Assembly: GCA_965371445.1 (NCBI GenBank)
Contig: CBDUYN010000018.1
Span: forward strand, 30,377-94,376
From: DASWIG01 sp965371445
GTDB taxonomy: Bacteria; Acidobacteriota; Thermoanaerobaculia; Multivoradales; J023
Length of the DNA stretch: 64,000 nt
Direction of reading: 5' to 3'
Positions 8,553 through 15,680 of this stretch are shown one piece after another. The notes beneath the pieces were generated by a model. It saw only the letters and a program-made list of their open reading frames with translations, was not told the DNA's origin and ran no database searches. The position numbers were made by a program, and so were the translations under genes. Each line of letters opens with the position of its first letter. The stretch's first letter is position 1.

Positions 8553-8699
8553 TCAGAGAGGGATCTTCTCGACGACGACCTTGCCGTGCGGCTTTTCCAC
8601 CGGCCGGAAGAGGGCTTCGTGCGGCTCCTCCCGGACCTTCCGGGGGAATCGGAGGGGGGAGTTGACGCCAGGGTCGATCTTGGGTGCGGGGAGAGCCAT
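8553..8699 (-). CDS. Possible small protein upstream of the TrlF-like operon
   Basis: A 48-residue open frame, MALPAPKIDPGVNSPLRFPR..., ending VEKIPL, 84 bp upstream of the TrlF-like start on the same strand. It has no visible Shine-Dalgarno site, but a TATACT hexamer ends 6 nt before the ATG, which would give a leaderless mRNA. It is basic and proline-rich with no recognised family. It could be a real leader gene of the operon or chance. Confidence 0.3.
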   Translation of the reverse strand: MALPAPKIDPGVNSPLRFPRKVREEPHEALFRPVEKPHGKVVVEKIPL

Positions 8700-8705
8700 A
8701 CACCG

Positions 8706-8734
8706 AGTATAGCAGCTCCGCACGTTGGGATGAA
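8706..8734 (-). promoter_or_regulatory. Putative promoter of the TrlF/AlbA_2 operon
   Basis: On the minus strand, TATACT (8706-8711) lies 17 nt downstream of a weak -35 candidate TTCATC (8729-8734). Transcription would start at or next to the ATG at 8699. Only the -10 match is good (5 of 6 to TATAAT). Confidence 0.3.
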
Positions 8735-8780
8735 GGAGGTCACGGCAGAAGCCTACATCGCGGGTCGTGTTTCCGGTTGA

Positions 8781-10103
8781 CTACGGACCCTTCGCCGCCG
8801 TCTTGCCGATGGCGTAAAGCGTCGAGTGAGCGCGGACGTAGAGCGTGGCACCGGCGATCGCCGGGGTGGCCATCACCGCTTCGCCCATGTCGTTGCGGGC
8901 CACCTCTTTGAGCTCCGGGGAGGCCTCGACCACGACCACCGTCCCGCCCTCGCCGGCCAGGAAGATCCGGCCGTCGCTCGCCAAAAGCGACGCGCTGTGG
9001 TGCTCGTCCGTGCGGGTACGGTTGAGCCGTTTGCCGGTCGCGAGCTCGTAAACGCTCAAGATCCCTTCGTTCAAGACGGCATAGAGGTGCTCGCCGTAGA
9101 CGACCGGCGTCGACGTGTAGGGTCCGCCCTTGTCGGTTTGCCACTCGGCGGAGAGCTCACCGCTGCCGCCCGTCTTCAAGGCGTAGATCGGACGGTTGCG
9201 ATAGCCGCCCGAGAGGATGACGCGCTCGCCGGCGACGAAAGCCGTCGTCGTCTTGACCTCCGCCTCGTCGGCGAAGCGCCACAGCTCCTTGCCGTCGGCG
9301 ACGTCGTAGCCGCGCACGAAGTAGCCGCCCTGGACGATCAGCTCGGCGCGGTCCTTGCCGCGGTGAAAGGTCGGCGTCGCCCAGACCGGGCGCTCGCCGC
9401 GCGCCACCTTCCACAGCTCGCGGCCCGACTTGGCGTCGTAGGCGGCGAGGAAGGAGTCCTTGTGGCGGTCGACCTCGACGATCACCCGGCCGTCGACCAA
9501 AATCGGCGAGCTGGCGTAGCCCCAGTGCGAGTCGGGACTGCCGAAGAGCCCCGGATCAAGCGGACCCAGGTCTTTTTGCCAGCGCAGCTTCCCGTCGAGG
9601 TCGAAGACGAAGAGGCCCTGGGGACCGAGGATGGTGGCGAGCGTCTCGCCGTCGACCGCCGGCGTCGGGTTGGACTGGCTCGACTTGACGTGACGCTTGA
9701 CGGGGGGTACGCCGGAGGTTGCGTCCCTGGACCATAGGACCTTGCCGTCGGCGCTCGAGATCGCGAGCACCTTCCAGGTATGTGTCGAGCTGTCGTCGGC
9801 CAGGTCGATGCCGCCCTCGTCGCCGTAGACGAGCGGTTTGACGCTGTCGGCGACGGCGGTGGTCACGAAAACGCGTCCTTCCCAGACGACCGGGCTCGAA
9901 TGCCCGAACCCGGGGATCGGCGTCCGCCAGCGGACGTTCTCGCCCGTCTCGACGTTCCAGCTCACCGGCAGGTTCTCGCCGTCGGCGACGCCGCGGGCGC
10001 CGGGGCCGCGGAAGGCCGGCCAGCTGCCGGCTGCGGCGACGGCCGGGACGACGAACACGAGGACAAGGACGGCGATGAAACGGAGGGAGGGAGCTCTTTT
10101 CAT
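8781..10103 (-). CDS. PQQ-like beta-propeller repeat protein (secreted)
   Basis: A 440-residue protein. The ATG at 10103 is chosen because AAGGAGAACCAAC precedes it and MKRAPSLRFIAVLVLVFVVP makes a good signal peptide. The mature start SWPAFRGPGARGVADGENLP is the W-P-x-F-R-G-P entry of PQQ-propeller proteins common in Planctomycetes, Verrucomicrobia and Acidobacteria. It is followed by repeated blades such as VVWEGRVFVTTA, GELLWK-like strands and GKLRWQKDLG. The fold is BamB/quinoprotein-like. No methanol-dehydrogenase catalytic set is seen, so a binding or scaffold role outside the cytoplasm is more likely than redox catalysis. It stands alone, divergent from the permease gene at 10235. Confidence 0.88.
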   Translation of the reverse strand: MKRAPSLRFIAVLVLVFVVPAVAAAGSWPAFRGPGARGVADGENLPVSWNVETGENVRWRTPIPGFGHSSPVVWEGRVFVTTAVADSVKPLVYGDEGGIDLADDSSTHTWKVLAISSADGKVLWSRDATSGVPPVKRHVKSSQSNPTPAVDGETLATILGPQGLFVFDLDGKLRWQKDLGPLDPGLFGSPDSHWGYASSPILVDGRVIVEVDRHKDSFLAAYDAKSGRELWKVARGERPVWATPTFHRGKDRAELIVQGGYFVRGYDVADGKELWRFADEAEVKTTTAFVAGERVILSGGYRNRPIYALKTGGSGELSAEWQTDKGGPYTSTPVVYGEHLYAVLNEGILSVYELATGKRLNRTRTDEHHSASLLASDGRIFLAGEGGTVVVVEASPELKEVARNDMGEAVMATPAIAGATLYVRAHSTLYAIGKTAAKGP

Positions 10104-10234
10104 GTTGGTTCTCCTTGGGATGCTGGATGACAAGACGGCGAAGGGAGACGCTCGCTCAGGTGTGACTTTTGGAGGTCTGAAGCGTAGCTCGAGACAGCAC
10201 ATTCAGGCCACGTCTCAATCCAAGGAGAGACCTC

Positions 10235-11824
10235 ATGGACGGAATCCTCTACGACCTGCGCTCCGGCTTTCGCATCCTGGCGAAGAGCCCCGGCCCGGCG
10301 GCCGCCGACCGGACGCGGGAGCTCGCGATCAAGACGGCGCTCGGCGCCGGCCGCGAGCGGCTGATCGGCCAGGTCCTGGGCGAGAGCCTCTGCCTGGCGC
10401 TCGTCGCCACGCCCTTCGGGCTGGCGTTGGCCTACGGCATCGTCGAGCTCTTCAACGCTTCGATCGCCGGCCAGGACTGGCCCTTCTGGTTCCACGTCGC
10501 GATCGACGCGAAAGCGGTGGCCTTTATCGTCGTCCTGACCGCGGTGTCGGCGGTCCTGGCGGGGCTCATGCCGGCGATTCGGTCTTCGCGGATCGACGTC
10601 CAGGAGGTCTTGAAAGACGAAGGACGCGGCGGCGGCTTGCGGATCGGCAAGCTCGCCCGGGGCCTCGTGGTGGCCGAGGTAGCGCTTTCCTGCGTTCTCT
10701 TGATCGGCGCCGGGCTCATGGTACGTTCCATCGTCAACCTCCAGGACATCGACTTCGCCTTCGAGACGGAGGGGATCATGACGGCCCGCCTCGGCCTCCA
10801 GGAGGAGACCTATCCGGAGGAGGCCGACCGGCTGCGCTTCTTCGAGCGCCTCCAAGCGGGGCTCGGAGCGCTTCCGGGGGTGGAAAGTGCCGCGCTCTCC
10901 GTCGGTGTCCCGGGCAGCGGTACGCCGGCCTACTACTACGGTGTGGGGGAGAAGAGCTACGCCAGCGACGACGACTATCCCTGGGCGTTTGCTGGTACCG
11001 TGGCGCCGAGCTTTTTCGAGACGCTCGACGTCGCCGTCAAAGGACGCGACTTCAACGCCCACGACGGGGCGGAAGGCGAAGCGGTCGCGATCGTCAACCG
11101 CAGCTTCGTGGAGCGCGAGTGGCCGGGGGAGAACCCGCTCGGCAAGCGCGTCCGGCTGGGGCGCAGCGACAGCGAGCGTCCCTGGATGACGGTTGTCGGC
11201 GTGGTGCCGGACCTGCACATGGCGGGGATCGAGAACCGGGTGCGCGCCGGGGTCTACCGTCCGCTGGCGCAGAGTCCGCCGTACTACGTCGCGATTCTGG
11301 CCAAGACCGGCGGCGGCGATCCCATGGCGCTGACGCAGAGCGTTCGCGGCATCGTCCGCGAGCTCGACCGCGGCATCGCGCTTTTTGCCGTCGAGACTCT
11401 CGCCGCGAAAATCGACGACGAGAAGTTCTTTTACCGGATGATCGCCTCGATCTTCTCGGGCCTGGGCCTCGCCGCGGTGCTCCTCGCGGCGGTCGGCATG
11501 TACGGCGTGCTCGCCTTCTCGGTCAGCAAGCGGACGACGGAGATCGGCATCCGCGTGGCGCTCGGGGCCGGGGCGCGCGACGTCCGGCGGCTCGTGGTGG
11601 GCCAGGGGATGCGTCAGGTGGTGGCGGGCCTCGTCCTGGGGCTTGTCCTGGCGGCGGGCGTGGCGAGCTTGATGTCGAGCCAGCTCTTTGGCGTCCAGGC
11701 GCTCGATCCGTTGACGTTCGGGGGGATCGCCGTGGTCCTGTTGATGGTCGGCGTCCTGGCGGCGTTGGTTCCGGCGGAGCGGGCGCGGCGCGTCGATCCC
11801 ATCGTGGCGTTGCGCTACGAGTGA
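10235..11824 (+). CDS. ADOP/MacB-type ABC transporter permease with internal deletion
   Basis: A 529-residue membrane protein; AAGGAGAG lies before the ATG. Its first 20 residues, MDGILYDLRSGFRILAKSPG, are the normal start of ADOP-family duplicated permeases. The text then jumps straight to RTRELAIKTALGAGRERL, a motif normally found about 270 residues later, before the first FtsX membrane block. The first membrane segment and first MacB_PCD periplasmic domain are therefore missing, while the second half (FtsX, MacB_PCD, FtsX ending RRVDPIVALRYE) is intact. ADOP proteins work with an ATPase of the MacB/LolD type; none is adjacent. The protein may be non-functional even though the frame is open. 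Confidence 0.85.
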   Translation: MDGILYDLRSGFRILAKSPGPAAADRTRELAIKTALGAGRERLIGQVLGESLCLALVATPFGLALAYGIVELFNASIAGQDWPFWFHVAIDAKAVAFIVVLTAVSAVLAGLMPAIRSSRIDVQEVLKDEGRGGGLRIGKLARGLVVAEVALSCVLLIGAGLMVRSIVNLQDIDFAFETEGIMTARLGLQEETYPEEADRLRFFERLQAGLGALPGVESAALSVGVPGSGTPAYYYGVGEKSYASDDDYPWAFAGTVAPSFFETLDVAVKGRDFNAHDGAEGEAVAIVNRSFVEREWPGENPLGKRVRLGRSDSERPWMTVVGVVPDLHMAGIENRVRAGVYRPLAQSPPYYVAILAKTGGGDPMALTQSVRGIVRELDRGIALFAVETLAAKIDDEKFFYRMIASIFSGLGLAAVLLAAVGMYGVLAFSVSKRTTEIGIRVALGAGARDVRRLVVGQGMRQVVAGLVLGLVLAAGVASLMSSQLFGVQALDPLTFGGIAVVLLMVGVLAALVPAERARRVDPIVALRYE

Positions 11825-11833
11825 GCTGGCCGC

Positions 11834-11878
11834 CGCGCCACCCGTATCGACCCGCTCGAGGCGTTGCGCGAGGAAGGA
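11834..11878 (+). pseudogene. C-terminal relic of a second MacB-type permease
   Basis: Just after the permease stop, the plus strand reads RATRIDPLEALREE. This is the diagnostic last segment of FtsX/MacB permeases (A-x-R-x-x-R-I-D-P-x-x-A-L-R). It has no start and is the tail of a lost tandem permease, which suggests recombination between duplicated permease genes. Confidence 0.6.
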
Positions 11879-11890
11879 CCCGGCTATCCT

Positions 11891-14800
11891 TCAGGGCAAG
11901 GAAGCGATCCTTCTCTCCACTTCGCTCACGATGGAAGAGGCCAGGTGCTCCAGGTCGGTCGTCGCGCCGGTGACATCGAAGCTTCCCACCTTCTCGTCGC
12001 CCTTGAAGATCAACCCCGTCACTTCGACGGACCCGCCTCTCAGCCGATAGCGGCCGGCCAATGAAAATGCCGTTGGGAAATCCCCGGCGTCCACATAGGC
12101 CAGGGCGCTCTCCTGGCCCCGGGACGAAGCCACCCGTAGCGCCTCGTTGACCCGGGCCGATAGCTCCAGATGATCGCGAAAGCGTTCCTCGTCCTGGAAA
12201 TTCGTCCGTACGACCATGGGGCGGTCCTGAGCGAGGGGCACCTCTGCCTTGTCGCCGGCGAGGAAGAGCCCGATGTCGAAGCTCGAGCCTCCCCGGGGGG
12301 TGGCGATCACCGGGCGTTGGATCCCCCCGATGTCGCGGGCGAGCTGAGGAACCTTGTCGGCGGCGTTTTCGAACCAGGTGCTGACGTCGAGGAATTGATC
12401 TTCGCGCAGCGCAGCCCCGCGCATGCCGTAGAGCAGGCTCCAGGTCAACAGGCCTTGCGCGAAGCGGCTCGCCTCGTAGCTCACCGCATCGGCGGCGGAG
12501 CCGGCCAGGACGTAGAGACCCATGCGGTCTTTCATCCGCTCGAGGGCGCGCACCTGGCTCGACGAGATGTCGCGCTTTTCCGTGAGCTTCTCCACCAACC
12601 GCCCCGACGCGCAGGTGTCGAGGATCAAGACCTGCTTGAGAGCCGGAATCTCTTTGATCCACTCCGTGAGCTCGGTGCTCGAGATGGCGGTCTGCTCTCG
12701 CACGGCGGGATCGGTGAGGTTGCCGGTCGCCGCCTCGCGGGTCAGATAGTAGAAATCGCCGTCCTGGCCGCCGTGGCTGATCCCGTGACCCGCCAGATAG
12801 ATGACCAGGATGTCCTCGGGCCGGGCCTGGCGGGCGGCTTCGAAGGCCTTCTTCAGGTTCTCGCGAGTGGGGGAGAGGCCGCCAGGCGAGGTCGTCAGCA
12901 AGCGAACGTCGAGCTTGTCCGCACCCAGCAGCCGGCGGGCACCGATCTCGAGGGCCTGGGCCATGTCCGCCGCGTCTTTGGCCGCGTAGCGCAGATCGAT
13001 GGCCTCTCCCTTGTAGTCCGAAATGCCGGCCACGATGGCCCACAGAAAGGGGCGCTCGAGGGTCGACTCCCCGGGAGGAACGTAAACCACTCTGCCGCCA
13101 CGGCTGGAAAGATAACCCTCGGCGTTGGATACCCGGACCTCGATCGTATTCTCCCTACCCGGAAGGAGCAGTTTGTGGTGCGAGAGGTCCAAGGAAAGCT
13201 CGATCGTCTGCGCATCGGGGTCGGAGGAGGCGCCGCGGGCGTCCGCGGTGATCTCTTTGCCGTTGATGAAGACGGCCACCCGGCCGATGCCGCCACCCCG
13301 GTTGGACAGCTTGATCCTCAACACGGGATCCTCCGCGCGCGGCGCTTCGAGCTCCACCTCCGGATAGAGCGCGACGCGGTCGAAGACCTCCACGTCGCGC
13401 ACCGGCTCGGTGTTGAGACCCAGCAGCTTCGACAACAGGCCGGGCTCGTAGTAGCGCTCCTTGAGCTGACTCAATTCGATGGGCTCGTTGTCCACGACCC
13501 AATGCAGGTTCTCGATCTCGCCGCCCATGGCCGCGTCGTAGCGGCCTTTTGGGTCCACGACGGCCCAGGTGTCTCCGGGAAAAGCAAAGAGGGTGCAGAG
13601 CTCACCGGCGCCGCCGGCGCTCTCCCCGCCTATGGCCCACAGCTTCAACCTTCCGTCGTTGAACGCGCCGGCCAGCACTCGACCCCCGGGATGAAAGGCG
13701 ACCGAGCTCACGGCTCGCGTAGGTCCGGCGAAGGCGTGGCGCTGGCGCCCGCTATGGACGTCCCAGATCCGGATCGTGGTATCCGTGCTGCCGCTCGCGA
13801 CGAGGTTGCCGTCCGGGCTGAAGGCGAGGGTCCCCACGGCGTTGATGTGGCCGGAGAGCGTGTGGAGCCGCCTCCAGGAGGCGGCGTCCCAGAGCACGAC
13901 CTCCCCGTTGATCCCACCGCTGATCTGTACGCTCGCCAGGAGCTTGCCCCGGGGGCCGAAGGCGACGGGTCCGTTGCCGTCGAGGGTGCGGAGCTGCCGG
14001 CGGGTGCCGAGATCCCAGAGCCTGATGATCTCGCGGCCGTGGCTGCTCGCCAGCCGCTGACCGTCCGGGCTGAAACTCAGGGAGTCGACGGCTGCAGCTC
14101 GGCCCGTCCTGTCGCCACGGCGGGTCGGTTGACGACCGGTGGTCGCCGGAGGCCGCCGCGGGGTCTCGGGCCGGGTCGCTGGCGGACGGCGAGTCGGCGG
14201 AGGCCGCCGCGGGATCTCGGAACGGGTCGCCGACGGACGGCCCGGGGACGAATCGGCAGCCAGGACGTCGAGCTGGGTGCCGCTGGCCACGTCCCAAAGC
14301 TGGACGGTACCGTCCCGACTTCCACTCGCCAGGATCTTGCCGTCGGGACTGAAGCGGACGGGCTGCACCCCGGCCAAAGAGCGGAGCTCCTGGCCGCTGG
14401 CCACGTCCCACAGCCGGATCGCTCCGTCCTGGCTGGCGCTGGCCAGGATCGCGCCGTCAGGGCTGAAGTCGCAACACCACACGTAGGCGCCCTTGGAGTG
14501 TCCGGTGAGAGTGTGCAGTGGGCGGCCGGCTGTCAGGTCCCACAGCCGGATCGTCCCGTCGTCGGCGCCGCTCGCCAAGACCTCGCCGGTGGGGCTGAAG
14601 GCCACCGAGGTCGCGAGATGGACCTGCCCGGTCAGCGACCGCACCTCCACGCCGGCGGCCACGTCCCACAACTTGACCGTACCGTCCCAGCCGCCGCTCG
14701 CCAGGAATTCGCTGTCGGAGCTGAAGCTGACGGATTGCACCCATTTGGAATGCCCGGTGAGGGTGCGGGACTCACGGCTGCGCACGGTCCAGAGCCGGAT

Positions 14801-15622
14801 GGTCCGATCCCGGCTGCCACTCGCCAGGGTCCTGCCGTCAGGACTGAAGCTGACGGATTCTACCGTATCGGTATGTCCCCCGAAGGATCGCAGCTCCCGG
14901 CCGGCGTCGGCGTCCCAGAGCCGGGTCGTCCGATCCCGGCTGCCACTCGCCACGGTTTTGCCGTCGGGGCTGAAGGCGACGGATTCCACAACGTCGGAAT
15001 GGCCGGTGAGAACGGCGAGCTGCCGGCCGCCGGCGACGTCCCAGAGGCGGACCGTGTGGTCGAAGCTGGCGCTCGCCAAGGACCTGCTGTCGCCGCTGAA
15101 GGCCACCGAGTTGACCCCCCCGGAGTGCCCGGTGAGGGTACGCAGCTCCTGGCCGGTGGCAGCGTCCCACAAGTGGATCGTCTGGTCGCTGTCGCCGCTC
15201 GCCAGAAGCTTGCCGTCGGGGCTGTAGGCCAGAGAGTGGACGTATCTGGAGCTGCCCGTGAGGGTGCGCAGCTCCTGGCCGGTGCGGACGTCCCAGATCT
15301 GGATCCTGCGCACGCTGGAGCTCGCCAGGACGTCGCCGGCGGGATGGAAGGCGACCGCCGTGATGCCGCGAGTGTGTTCGGTGAGTGAGGTCGAAAACAG
15401 GGTGCGGAGCGTCTTGCCGGTGGCGACGTCCCAGATTTGGATCGCGTTGTCGAGACCAGCGCTCGCCAGGAGCCTGCCATCGGGGCTGTAGGTGACCGCC
15501 ATGACCGGTCCGGAATGTCCGGCCTGGACGACGAGCTCGGCCCTCTGCGCATGGCTGAGAGTGGAGAATCCCAGCAGCAGGCAGAGGCCGAGGGCAAAGA
15601 GACGGATGGGTTTCATGACCAT
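11891..15622 (-). CDS. Secreted WD40-repeat caspase-family (peptidase C14) protein
   Basis: A 1243-residue protein with a signal peptide (KPIRLFALGLCLLLGFSTLS). Residues about 30-690 are WD40 blades with the repeating pattern HS-x-x-V-x-S-V-A-F-S-P-D-G-x-x-L-A-S-G-S...L-W-D. Residues about 855-1100 are a caspase-like domain with the catalytic dyad visible: His in YLAGHGIS near 944 and Cys in ILDTCASGRL near 1002. Caspase-fold peptidases in bacteria cleave after Arg/Lys or Asp and are often fused to sensing repeats. The propeller is interrupted by a Pro/Arg-rich insert at about residues 455-510, built from 51-bp DNA repeats. The start could also be the ATG six bases further in. It is divergent from the second caspase gene, with 58 bp between start codons. 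Confidence 0.9.
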   Translation of the reverse strand: MVMKPIRLFALGLCLLLGFSTLSHAQRAELVVQAGHSGPVMAVTYSPDGRLLASAGLDNAIQIWDVATGKTLRTLFSTSLTEHTRGITAVAFHPAGDVLASSSVRRIQIWDVRTGQELRTLTGSSRYVHSLAYSPDGKLLASGDSDQTIHLWDAATGQELRTLTGHSGGVNSVAFSGDSRSLASASFDHTVRLWDVAGGRQLAVLTGHSDVVESVAFSPDGKTVASGSRDRTTRLWDADAGRELRSFGGHTDTVESVSFSPDGRTLASGSRDRTIRLWTVRSRESRTLTGHSKWVQSVSFSSDSEFLASGGWDGTVKLWDVAAGVEVRSLTGQVHLATSVAFSPTGEVLASGADDGTIRLWDLTAGRPLHTLTGHSKGAYVWCCDFSPDGAILASASQDGAIRLWDVASGQELRSLAGVQPVRFSPDGKILASGSRDGTVQLWDVASGTQLDVLAADSSPGRPSATRSEIPRRPPPTRRPPATRPETPRRPPATTGRQPTRRGDRTGRAAAVDSLSFSPDGQRLASSHGREIIRLWDLGTRRQLRTLDGNGPVAFGPRGKLLASVQISGGINGEVVLWDAASWRRLHTLSGHINAVGTLAFSPDGNLVASGSTDTTIRIWDVHSGRQRHAFAGPTRAVSSVAFHPGGRVLAGAFNDGRLKLWAIGGESAGGAGELCTLFAFPGDTWAVVDPKGRYDAAMGGEIENLHWVVDNEPIELSQLKERYYEPGLLSKLLGLNTEPVRDVEVFDRVALYPEVELEAPRAEDPVLRIKLSNRGGGIGRVAVFINGKEITADARGASSDPDAQTIELSLDLSHHKLLLPGRENTIEVRVSNAEGYLSSRGGRVVYVPPGESTLERPFLWAIVAGISDYKGEAIDLRYAAKDAADMAQALEIGARRLLGADKLDVRLLTTSPGGLSPTRENLKKAFEAARQARPEDILVIYLAGHGISHGGQDGDFYYLTREAATGNLTDPAVREQTAISSTELTEWIKEIPALKQVLILDTCASGRLVEKLTEKRDISSSQVRALERMKDRMGLYVLAGSAADAVSYEASRFAQGLLTWSLLYGMRGAALREDQFLDVSTWFENAADKVPQLARDIGGIQRPVIATPRGGSSFDIGLFLAGDKAEVPLAQDRPMVVRTNFQDEERFRDHLELSARVNEALRVASSRGQESALAYVDAGDFPTAFSLAGRYRLRGGSVEVTGLIFKGDEKVGSFDVTGATTDLEHLASSIVSEVERRIASLP
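14148..14249. repeat. 51-bp tandem repeat x2 inside the WD40-caspase gene
   Basis: Two copies, 14148-14198 and 14199-14249, differ at only a few positions and begin ggaggccgccgcggg. They encode 17-residue units of the form E-x-P-R-R-P-P-x-x-x-R-P-x-A-T-R, forming a basic, proline-rich linker between blades. Confidence 0.85.
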
Positions 15623-15680
15623 GGAGTCTACACTATGATGTCTTCAACAAGCTCAAGCTTTCCCCCCAAGGAGTCCACCC
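15623..15680. promoter_or_regulatory. Shared divergent promoter region of the two caspase genes
   Basis: Only 58 bp separate the two start codons. TATGAT at 15634-15639 is a good -10 candidate for the plus-strand gene, and AAGGAG at about 15669-15674 is its ribosome site. No convincing -35 is seen. The compact layout suggests joint control. Confidence 0.4.

Noticed and set aside
12170..15388. 1072-codon open frame on the plus strand
   Set aside because: It is the antisense shadow of the WD40-caspase gene. Its repeats mirror the blades, and it has no ribosome site or domain.
14101..15500. Possible CRISPR-like periodic repeats
   Set aside because: The periodicity of about 126 bp is that of WD40 blades in the coding sequence; the repeats are degenerate and there are no unique spacers.
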